Shown here: piece by piece, positions 57,825 to 64,000 of the stretch | Layout: every line of letters begins with the position of its first letter | How positions within the stretch are numbered: the stretch's first letter is position 1 | Assembly (NCBI GenBank): GCA_965213595.1 | Contig: CBDBZO010000001.1 | Coordinates: 1-64,000 of the forward strand | Source of the DNA: JBCCFC01 sp965213595 | Lineage (GTDB): Bacteria > Chloroflexota > Anaerolineae > Caldilineales > Caldilineaceae | DNA length: 64,000 nucleotides | Direction of reading: 5' to 3' | Notes under the pieces: model-generated | The model's database searches: none | What the model was told of the DNA's origin: nothing | What the model saw: only the letters and a program-made list of their open reading frames with translations | Program-made: the position numbers and the translations under genes

Positions 57825-58023
57825 GGGTGCATTCGGAATGAGTTGAAGTCCGTCGAGCAATGTGGTTCGACAAGCTCACCAGTCATTGCCCGCCTGCCAT
57901 GGGCAACGCGCTGAAGCGCGTTGCATGAGCCGTGACCAGTGCGCTTCAGCGCACTTCGCATATCAGGCGGCGAATTCATTCGTCGCCGGTGGTGGTCGAC
58001 CCTAACTCATTCCGAATGCACCC
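57825..58023. mobile_element. 199-bp MITE-like element at the start of the serine hydrolase gene
   Basis: GGGTGCATTCGGAATGAGTT at 57825-57844 is repeated exactly in reverse complement at 58004-58023. The interior contains hairpins such as GCGCTGAAGCGC / GTGCGCTTCAGCGCAC and no gene. It ends 3 bases before the serine hydrolase ATG and overlaps the stop codon of the methyltransferase gene, so it has replaced the normal spacer. A clear target duplication is not visible. Confidence 0.85.
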
Positions 58024-58889
58024 TATTGATTTATGTCTAGCGGCTTCCTCGCAACGACGCCGCCCCAAAGGTTGCCCAGCATCGCCCCCTCTTCATCGGG
58101 CAGGAACGCCCAGGCGTTGGCAATTGCCACCGCTTCTTCTTCGCCGCACCACCCGGCGGAGACCCACTGCTCGCCCAGGCCACCAGGCACCAGTCCAGCC
58201 ATTTGGTTTGCAAATTCTCGTAATTCCGTGTCGTACAGTCGGATGTTCTCGCCAAAGGGCGTTACATCAATGAAGCCTGCGTTGCGGGCAAATTGATGGA
58301 GTTGAATGCTGATGCCCGGCGTCCCGCCCATGGCGCTGATCGCGCGCTCAAACAGCTCTACCCACTTGGTGCGAAGCGGATTCTGCGGATGCCAAACCCC
58401 ACCACCCGGTTCCAAATCCCGGAGCACCGCAGTGCCGCCGGGCTTCAGAATGCGAAAGATCTCGTTGACGGCTCCATCGGGATTGGGCGAGTACATGAGC
58501 ACGGCATTGGTGTAGACGAGGTCGATGGACTCCTCGGCCAGTTCTGCCGGCAGCTCGTGAATGTCTGCCTCGATAAAGCGAACATTGCTGACCTGCTGCT
58601 GCGCGCAGTGATTCTCTGCCTGGGTCAGCGCGTCTGGATCGCGGTCAACGCCTACGACAGTTACCTCATCGTTGCATAGCGCGGACGCTGAGGCAGCGAT
58701 AAAGGCCGTGATGGTCCCCACCCCGCAGCCCAGGTCGACAATCGTCGCGTGTTGCGCAAGCCGTTCGAGGCTCGGCAGCACGCAGCGCGCCTCCCTGGCC
58801 CCGCGCCGCTGCAGCATCTCGTTGATGGCCGGATTGTCTTGCAGGACGTAGGAGGATTTAGCATCGCTGTGGCGATCTGTCTTTGTCAT
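58023..58889 (-). CDS. Class I SAM-dependent methyltransferase
   Basis: A 288-residue enzyme from ATG 58889 (AAGGAACACGCTT upstream). The SAM-binding motif I is ATIVDLGCGVGTITAFIAAS; motif II is VVGVDRDPDALTQAENH; later come VRFIEADIHELPAELAEESIDLVYTNAVLMY and ILKPGGTAVLRDLEPGGG. This is the UbiE/ubiquinone-type Methyltransf_25 pattern. The acceptor is unknown. Its stop codon (TAG at 58025-58023) lies within the end of the MITE, so the last residues may have been altered by the insertion. Confidence 0.9.
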   Translation of the reverse strand: MTKTDRHSDAKSSYVLQDNPAINEMLQRRGAREARCVLPSLERLAQHATIVDLGCGVGTITAFIAASASALCNDEVTVVGVDRDPDALTQAENHCAQQQVSNVRFIEADIHELPAELAEESIDLVYTNAVLMYSPNPDGAVNEIFRILKPGGTAVLRDLEPGGGVWHPQNPLRTKWVELFERAISAMGGTPGISIQLHQFARNAGFIDVTPFGENIRLYDTELREFANQMAGLVPGGLGEQWVSAGWCGEEEAVAIANAWAFLPDEEGAMLGNLWGGVVARKPLDINQ

Positions 58890-58929
58890 AAGCGTGTTCC
58901 TTATCAGAGAAGTTGTACGCAGCACCTCG

Positions 58930-59325
58930 CTACGTGCCCGGCAAGAGCTTCGACCAGTGATTGTGCCGCGCCTTCCAGCCGTCCGCTTCTTTGATGTACA
59001 CTGTGGTGAGTCGCCACGGCCCCTGTGCCGTCGTGCCGTCGGGCGTTGCGATTGTGCCGTGCATGTAGCAGGTCAGCAGCGCCGTGTCGCCCAATATCTC
59101 AACATCGACATGGCGCGGCGAAACATTGGGCGCGTAGCCCGCATCAAACTGCGCTTGCCAACTGGCCGCGTCCATGCTGATCTCATCATGCAAGCCGCCT
59201 AAGACGCCAAACAGACTGAGGGTTGAGGTAAAACATTCCACAAACGGCTCGGCATTTTGGCCGTTGAAGTGCTCAACGGCTTGACTCAGATTCGCCAAAA
59301 CGTCGGCTTTTGCGCTGTCGCTCAT
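58930..59325 (-). CDS. SnoaL-like (NTF2-fold) protein
   Basis: A 131-residue protein with the SnoaL/DUF4440-type NTF2 fold: an N-terminal helical part (LANLSQAVEHFNGQNAEPFVECFTSTLSLFGVLGG) and strands VEILGDTALLTCYMHGTIATPDGTTAQGPWRLTTVYIKEADGWKARHNHWSKL. Members include polyketide cyclases and many small binding proteins; catalytic residues are not assured here. Its ATG overlaps the stop of the LRR gene upstream by 4 bases, though that stop is not the native one. The methyltransferase gene follows 41 bases downstream on the same strand. Confidence 0.85.
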   Translation of the reverse strand: MSDSAKADVLANLSQAVEHFNGQNAEPFVECFTSTLSLFGVLGGLHDEISMDAASWQAQFDAGYAPNVSPRHVDVEILGDTALLTCYMHGTIATPDGTTAQGPWRLTTVYIKEADGWKARHNHWSKLLPGT

Positions 59326-61222
59326 AAGGGTTCTCCTTTAAGGAATTTGGCACCTATCACTTCCCCCGAAAACTTCGATTCCCTGCAACCACTGCACAAA
59401 TATATTCTGGTCATCGGATGTATCCCGACCATCAGGGCAGCAATCTGTGTTTTCTGAAGCGCCAAATTTTCCAGCTTTGTCAAATTGGTCATGTTCATTG
59501 GTAGGCTACCTGTTAAACGGGGATTAGCCGCAAGGACGAAGAATTCGAGATTGATCAATGTGCCGACATTGGTGATCCAGTTGCCTTCGAAGCCCGTAAA
59601 ATCGTTGTTCCCAAGATGAACAGAACGCAAATTGGGAAAGATCGACAGGTCTGGAATCTGACCCGTGTGCCGATTGGATGCAAACCACATACTATTTAGC
59701 GTACTCGCGGAAGCTGACAAATCTGGCAGCGGACCTGTATGTCCATTCAGATACAGGTTCACCTGATGTAACTGAGGCATCCCCTCCAGCACGGACAGAT
59801 TGCCGACAAGACCTGGATTTCTGTACAGAGAGATTCCCTGTAGCTCAGTCAAATCCGAAAACTTGGCGTTCGTGTCATCTGGCAGCGTTCCAACGAGATT
59901 ATTACCGGGCAGGTTAAGCCCTACAACCCGCTCATCCGAACAGGTCACGCCGTACCATTCGCAGGGTGTGTTCGTGGTCAGCCAACCGTTCTTGTTTTTC
60001 CAGTTGTCACCTCCAGTGCTCCTATAGAGATTTACGAGCACTTCGCAATCTTCTTCATGAATACCAGTAAAATACCCACAAACGTCGATCTCCAACCTAG
60101 ATACCTTCTCGTCTAGGTTATCTACTTCGTGATAGATTACGAGTAGATCATCATCCTCAAATCGACGTTCAAACGTATCAATTCGCTTTTGCTTAATCGA
60201 GCGCTTCACGAAAATCTCTAGCCAGTCGTCCTCTCTGCTTCCATCTTGCGCATCATACAGGCGGATTGTTGTACCAGCGGCAACATCATACAGAATCAAC
60301 GAGCGAGCTTTATCATGATCACAGTATGAGTTATCATGAAGATTGACAGTGCGGTCTGTTGCAGCAGAAAGCGAGCAGACAAGGTTCTGTTTTGCGTTGT
60401 TCCCCTCATAGAGATCGATGATTGGGCCAGCAGGGGCGGAATCGATCTCGACTCTGGACACTTTCCCATTGAGGTTGTCGTTTCGGTGATAGGTTACCCG
60501 AACATCATCATCCTCAAAAGAGTTTTCAAAGGTTGGTATTACTTTCTTCTTAACGGCTTGTTTTACAACAATTTCGGCCCAAGCTTCTTTGCGATTGCCT
60601 TGTCCATCATTCCCGTCCGTATTGTCGTATAGGCGAATAATGCGGCCAGCAGGAACGTCATACAGAACCAGTGAGCGAGCTTCATCATTTGCGCAGTACG
60701 AGTTGTCATCTGTAAACTTCACCGTGCGGTCAGTTGCAGCAGAAAGCGAACAGACAAGATTCTGGGTTGCGTTGTTTCCCTCATAGAAGTCGATGATCGG
60801 GCCAGAAGGGGTGGAGTCGATCTCGACTCGCGATAGCTCCCCATCGAGATTGTCATTTCGATGGTAGATTACACGAACATCCTCATCCTCAAAGGATTCC
60901 TCAAAGGTTGAGATTCTCTTTTCTTCAACATCCCGTTTGACAACAATCTCAGCCCAATCTTCTTTGCGGCTAACCTCTCCGTCACTACCATCCGTATTGT
61001 CATACAATCGAATGACGCGACCAGCAGGAACGTCATACAGAACCAGCTTGTGTGCTTTGTCGTTATCGCAGTCATACGTCTCTGTAAACAGGATTGTCTG
61101 CTCCGTGTTCAACAATGCGTTACACAGCACGTCTTGAGAGACGGGGTCTTCCAAGACGGCATCTTCGCCATAGAACGCAACATATGGAAATGTGCCGGGT
61201 GACCCTGAGAGTCTATAATAAG
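59322..61222 (-). pseudogene. LRR protein with three crystallin-like repeats, interrupted and frameshifted
   Basis: An open frame from the IS3 boundary at 61222 reads YRLSGSPGTFPYVAFYGEDAVLEDPVSQDVLCNALLNTEQ, so the usual start is not here. Three tandem units of about 120 residues follow (GPIIDFYEGNNATQNLVCSLSAATDRTV...LVLYDVPAGRIIRLYDN), resembling beta/gamma-crystallin-type domains. Then come CEVLVNLYRSTGGDNWKNKNGWLT and plant-type leucine-rich repeats. A single-base deletion near 59441 diverts the C-terminus; the restored frame would read CCPDGRDTSDDQNIFVQWLQG and end at 59338. A secreted adhesion or binding protein is likely by family. The DNA is A+T richer than the core of the window. 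Confidence 0.8.
60070..61140 (-). repeat. Three tandem ~360-base coding repeats
   Basis: Units of about 355-360 bases (roughly 61100-60745, 60745-60385 and 60385-60085) encode the crystallin-like domains. The first two are visibly similar at the DNA level (about 80 percent by eye), implying recent duplication. The third is more diverged. Confidence 0.85.
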
Positions 61223-61278
61223 TGAGACAAAAAAGAGCCTACGAATAGTGTCTAACTCAGGGCAAGGAAACGAGAGAA

Positions 61279-61680
61279 ATGACAAGCGTAAGCACACAGA
61301 ATGTGACCAAGCGACAGGAAACAGAACATCGACCAACGCGACCGGAACGACGGAAGTTTAGCAATGCCTACAAACGGCGAATTGTAGAGGAGGCCGCCCG
61401 CTGTGAACGCGGCGAGACAGGGGCCTTGCTCAGGCGGGAAGGCTTGTACTCCTCCCAGCTGGCCAAGTGGCGTCGGCAGGCAGCGCAAGGCGAGTTGGCC
61501 GAGCGGTCACCCAAGCAGCGGCGCAGCCCGCGCAAGGAGAGCGAAGTGGCGCTCCTGCGCGAAGAGAATACACGGCTGAGCCGGAAACTGGAACAGGCGG
61601 AGCTAATTATCGAGGCGCAAAAAAAGTTATCGCAGGCCTTGGAACAGACGCTGAGCGCGCCAAAAGACAATCACTCGTGA
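61279..61680 (+). CDS. IS3-family transposase OrfA
   Basis: A 133-residue DNA-binding subunit: a helix-turn-helix region (RRKFSNAYKRRIVEEAARCERGETGALLRREGLYSSQLAKWRRQA) followed by a leucine-zipper-like helix (EVALLREENTRLSRKLEQAELIIEAQKKLSQALE). GGAAACGAGAG precedes the ATG. Its stop overlaps the OrfB start (ATGA), so OrfB may be made by re-initiation rather than frameshifting. Confidence 0.92.
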   Translation: MTSVSTQNVTKRQETEHRPTRPERRKFSNAYKRRIVEEAARCERGETGALLRREGLYSSQLAKWRRQAAQGELAERSPKQRRSPRKESEVALLREENTRLSRKLEQAELIIEAQKKLSQALEQTLSAPKDNHS

Positions 61681-62783
61681 TGGCAGCCGTTGAGGAGCTG
61701 AGTCAATCGATACCGCTCTCCACAGCGTGTGACCAGTTGGCGCTTCCGCGCAGCACCTACTATCGGCTCCGTTCAGCGGGCACAGAATTATCTGAGACAG
61801 AAGCAGCGTCAAGCAGATTGCCCAAACGCGACGCACCACGAGTCTCCGGGCGCAAGCTGGAGCTGGCCGAACGCCAGGCAATCCGAGACGTACTCAACAG
61901 CCCTCGCTTTGTCGATTGCAATCCGTACGTGGTCTATGCCACCCTGCTGGATGAAGGGGTCTACCTCTGCTCGGTCAGCACCATGTATCGCATCCTCAGC
62001 GCGCACGATGAAGTGCGGGAGCGCCGCAATCAGCGCAAGCTGCCGCTTTACAAGAAACCCGAGTTGCTGGCGAGCCAGCCCAACCAACTCTGGTCCTGGG
62101 ATATCTCCTGGCTCAGAGGCGCGAGAGCATACGTCTACTACTATCTCTACGTCATCCTCGACGTCTTCAGCCGCTACGTAGTCGGCTGGACGATTGCCGA
62201 GGGGGAGTCGGCTGAAACAGCCCGCGCGCTGATTGAGTGGGCTTGCCGCCAGCAGGGCATCGAGCAAGGAGCGCTCACCCTGCACAGCGACAATGGCTCG
62301 CCCATGAAGTCGCTACCGGTTGCCCATCTGCTTGAGCAGCTCGGCGTCGCCAATTCTCATTCGCGACCTTATGTATCGAACGACAATCCCTTTTCCGAGG
62401 CGCAGTTCAAGACCATGAAGTATCGACCAGACTATCCTGACCGCTTTGCCTCAGCAGAAGAGGCGCGTGGCTGGGCCCGCCCCTTCTTCCAGTGGTACAA
62501 CGGTGAACATCTGCATTCCGGCATCGGCTACATGACGCCAGCCGCTCTGCACTTTGGCCACGCTCAATCCATCGTTCAGCAGCGGCAAGCGGTTCTCGAC
62601 GATGCCTTTACTCACCATCCAGAGCGCTTCGTTCGGGGTCAGCCCCATCCGCCTGACGTGCCCACCCAGCTCTGGATTAACCAACCAGCCCCACCTGGCT
62701 CACCTGAGAAGGAACTCCCTTTCTCGATTCTTGAGCCTGAGCCGCTCGCGTCGCTAGCCACCGAACGCGAGCGAACGGGTTGA
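61680..62783 (+). CDS. IS3-family transposase OrfB
   Basis: A 367-residue integrase-type subunit. The DDE triad is intact: Asp in LWSWDISWLRG, Asp in LHSDNGSPM and Glu in NPFSEAQFKTMKYRPDYP. The N-terminal HTH_21 part (NPYVVYATLLDEGVYLCSVSTMYRIL) and the C-terminal WYNGEHLHSGIGYMTPAALH are standard. The ATG at 61680 overlaps the OrfA stop. The frame is unbroken, so this copy may be active. Confidence 0.94.
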   Translation: MAAVEELSQSIPLSTACDQLALPRSTYYRLRSAGTELSETEAASSRLPKRDAPRVSGRKLELAERQAIRDVLNSPRFVDCNPYVVYATLLDEGVYLCSVSTMYRILSAHDEVRERRNQRKLPLYKKPELLASQPNQLWSWDISWLRGARAYVYYYLYVILDVFSRYVVGWTIAEGESAETARALIEWACRQQGIEQGALTLHSDNGSPMKSLPVAHLLEQLGVANSHSRPYVSNDNPFSEAQFKTMKYRPDYPDRFASAEEARGWARPFFQWYNGEHLHSGIGYMTPAALHFGHAQSIVQQRQAVLDDAFTHHPERFVRGQPHPPDVPTQLWINQPAPPGSPEKELPFSILEPEPLASLATERERTG

Positions 62784-62908
62784 CCAATGGGCTGCCGTGC
62801 TATCATGGCCTTAGGCGAGGCGAGCTTCCCTCCCTTTCCGTCATCTCTCGCCCTCGCCTGCTTGATTCCCGCACGGCTGGGCGCCCATTTGTCATACCCT
62901 GAACGGGT

Positions 62909-64000
62909 TCACATCCCGTGACGTTCTTGTCTAACAGCACCCATATTATGTCTACCCATCCCTAACCAATTTGCTCCCTGCTTTTTCTCTCTTTTTTGTC
63001 TCACTTTTATTGACACATACCGTGATGATGAGCTTGCTTCCTCGAATTGAAAGAGCCCCTCCATTGCATAGTGGTCAGATAAATCTCGGTTCTTACCCTC
63101 TATTCTTCCCAGGAAACGCCTTATATCGTTCACAGAAGAGGTGGGCAAAAGATGGTTATTGGAGAACAGGACGTAGTCAAGATACTTTGGCTTATCGTTG
63201 TCGTCTTTATATGTATTGTCGGGATGCACAGTGTGCTCCCTTACAACAGAGCTAGATCGGGGGTGAGTGGCAGCGAGCGTGTTCAACATGTACTGATATT
63301 CTGCATCTTCGTGGAGATCAACGTTCAGGTCACCCGCAATAATCACGGGTTCATCTTGCGGAAGATTCATTTCGCCTATCAGTTTATGGATGATCTCGAA
63401 CTGTTTTTCTCTAGCATCTCTATCCTCTACGTCGTCACCTGCATCTGTATGAGTACCGAACACATGGTAGTGATTTCCTCTAATGTTGATTAGAGCATAA
63501 AGAATTCCTTTATCAGCAAGACAATCTGCACTGCCATATGTGAAGGAGGGAGGAAGAGGTGAAAGACCTCCATAGCAAACGTCACCATATGATTTTTGAA
63601 AAGTACGTTCGATAGGCCATTTGCTAACGATTACAACTCCACCATCATCTTCTACAAAGTGGTCGCGACCCTCTCGGCCAAGCACATTGGTTTGGTATGG
63701 ATAATCTGCATATAGACCATCATGCCTAATATCTTCAGAATCTTTATAGCCCGAAAGTAAAATATCCCGTTCATCGTCGCCGAAGGCTTCCTGTAGGATA
63801 ATTACATCGTAGCCTTTTAACTTTCTGGGTATAGTTTTGGCACGCTCCTTTTTATCCTCGCCCGTCGTCACCATCCAGACATTGTAAGAAAGAATTCTAA
63901 CGGCATCAGTCGGCACGACGGAAACGCTCATCGAAAATTGCACGTCGTCAGCCAGGTAAAGCGTGTAGTCGCCACCGTCAGCAAACGTATAGCTAAAGCT
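62909..64000 (-). CDS. Endonuclease/exonuclease/phosphatase (sphingomyelinase-like) protein, both ends incomplete
   Basis: The frame is open to the window edge (DGGDYTLYLADDVQFSMSVSVVPTD), so the N-terminus lies outside. The EEP core has RILSYNVWMV, IILQEAFGDDERD, FGTHTDAGDD, VIIAGDLNVDLHED, KYLDYVLFSNN and SDHYAMEGLFQF, giving the metal-binding Asn/Glu/Asp and the catalytic His. The closest type is bacterial sphingomyelinase C. After YVSIK the frame enters the IS3 end at 63003, and the last 32 residues are encoded by the IS. The natural C-terminus probably continued into the crystallin-like/LRR frame on the other side. It is likely secreted, but no signal peptide is within view. Confidence 0.8.
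   Translation of the reverse strand, partial: SFSYTFADGGDYTLYLADDVQFSMSVSVVPTDAVRILSYNVWMVTTGEDKKERAKTIPRKLKGYDVIILQEAFGDDERDILLSGYKDSEDIRHDGLYADYPYQTNVLGREGRDHFVEDDGGVVIVSKWPIERTFQKSYGDVCYGGLSPLPPSFTYGSADCLADKGILYALINIRGNHYHVFGTHTDAGDDVEDRDAREKQFEIIHKLIGEMNLPQDEPVIIAGDLNVDLHEDAEYQYMLNTLAATHPRSSSVVREHTVHPDNTYKDDNDKPKYLDYVLFSNNHLLPTSSVNDIRRFLGRIEGKNRDLSDHYAMEGLFQFEEASSSSRYVSIKVRQKREKKQGANWLGMGRHNMGAVRQERHGM

Larger units (their letters stand above)
61223..63003 (+). mobile_element. IS3-family element
   Basis: The ends TGAGACAAAAAAGAG (61223-61237) and CTCTTTTTTGTCTCA (62989-63003) form a perfect 15-bp inverted repeat; the outer bases AAG/CTT also agree. It encodes OrfA and OrfB of an IS3-type transposase. 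No matching target duplication was found. It lies between the endonuclease/phosphatase-domain gene and the LRR/crystallin gene. Confidence 0.85.

Noticed and set aside
61215..63010. Target-site duplication for the IS3 element
   Set aside because: The bases outside the inverted repeats (AAG and CTT) agree only as inverted, not direct, copies, and no 3- to 5-base direct repeat restores the frame.

Overview
The window looks like a chromosomal piece of a G+C-rich, large-genome bacterium, most likely Chloroflexota of the Anaerolineae/Caldilineae type. This is inferred from gene content (six-repeat DUF5671 membrane protein, SH3 lipoproteins with long Pro/Ala/Glu tracts, exosortase plus EpsI, TrpB2-type PLP enzyme, YpdA-like flavoprotein) and from intergenic DNA packed with phrase-like palindromes and heptamer arrays. 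No 16S rRNA or ribosomal protein gene is present to confirm the placement.

Layout. 1-3.2 kb: end of a UxaA-type dehydratase gene, a small ORF, a nitrilase-family amidase and a dolichol-phosphate-mannose-synthase-like GT2. 3.4-9.9 kb: DUF5671 membrane protein, a small anchored protein, an alkylation-repair pair (Ada/AlkA-like fusion and Ogt), a DUF1203 protein and an EamA exporter. 9.9-13.7 kb: an A+T-richer TPR protein, a DUF3108 lipoprotein and an M20 amidohydrolase. 14-21.4 kb: a signalling/envelope block with a transmembrane protein carrying four CNB-like domains, an SH3 lipoprotein between two heptamer arrays, tRNA-Leu(CAA), and an ECF sigma/anti-sigma pair. 21.5-25.1 kb: DNA repair (mutM, mutL) with a DinJ-YafQ-like toxin-antitoxin module between mutL and a second copy of the mutL 3' end. 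25.3-29.1 kb: a small secreted protein, a MITE, fabH and fabF. 29.3-34.6 kb: Rpn nuclease, two aldo/keto reductases, PspC protein and tpiA. 34.6-40.3 kb: DHA2 exporter, then exosortase, EpsI, a lipoprotein and an HExxH membrane protein in a probable operon, followed by a zinc-ribbon protein. 40.5-44.7 kb: trpB2, trxA, a second MITE, a RuvC-like nuclease and a YpdA-like flavoprotein. 44.7-55.3 kb (all minus): a sugar-acid catabolic/uptake group, namely substrate-binding lipoprotein, two permeases, two ATPases, an HpcH/HpaI aldolase and a frameshifted IlvD/Edd dehydratase, with a Uma2 gene embedded. 55.6-64 kb: an accessory, decaying segment with a serine hydrolase broken by an IS5-type element, a methyltransferase, a SnoaL-like protein, and an LRR/repeat protein separated from an endonuclease/phosphatase-domain protein by an IS3-type element.

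Main points of interest. (1) About 69 bp of the mutL 3' end is duplicated on the far side of the toxin-antitoxin module; all eight differences in the 23 shared codons are synonymous, so the module appears to use the mutL end as an attachment-like site. (2) A heptamer array of the same kind as the intergenic ones lies in frame inside mutL, where gain or loss of one unit would shift the frame, a possible mutator switch. (3) Two 196-bp MITE copies share near-perfect terminal inverted repeats, one with a perfect 8-bp target duplication. (4) Four CNB-like domains all lack the usual phosphate-binding arginine and are joined to an extracytoplasmic domain. (5) The Ada/AlkA fusion appears to lack the glycosylase catalytic aspartate. 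Four single-base frameshifts between 45 and 60 kb may reflect real decay or residual assembly indels.
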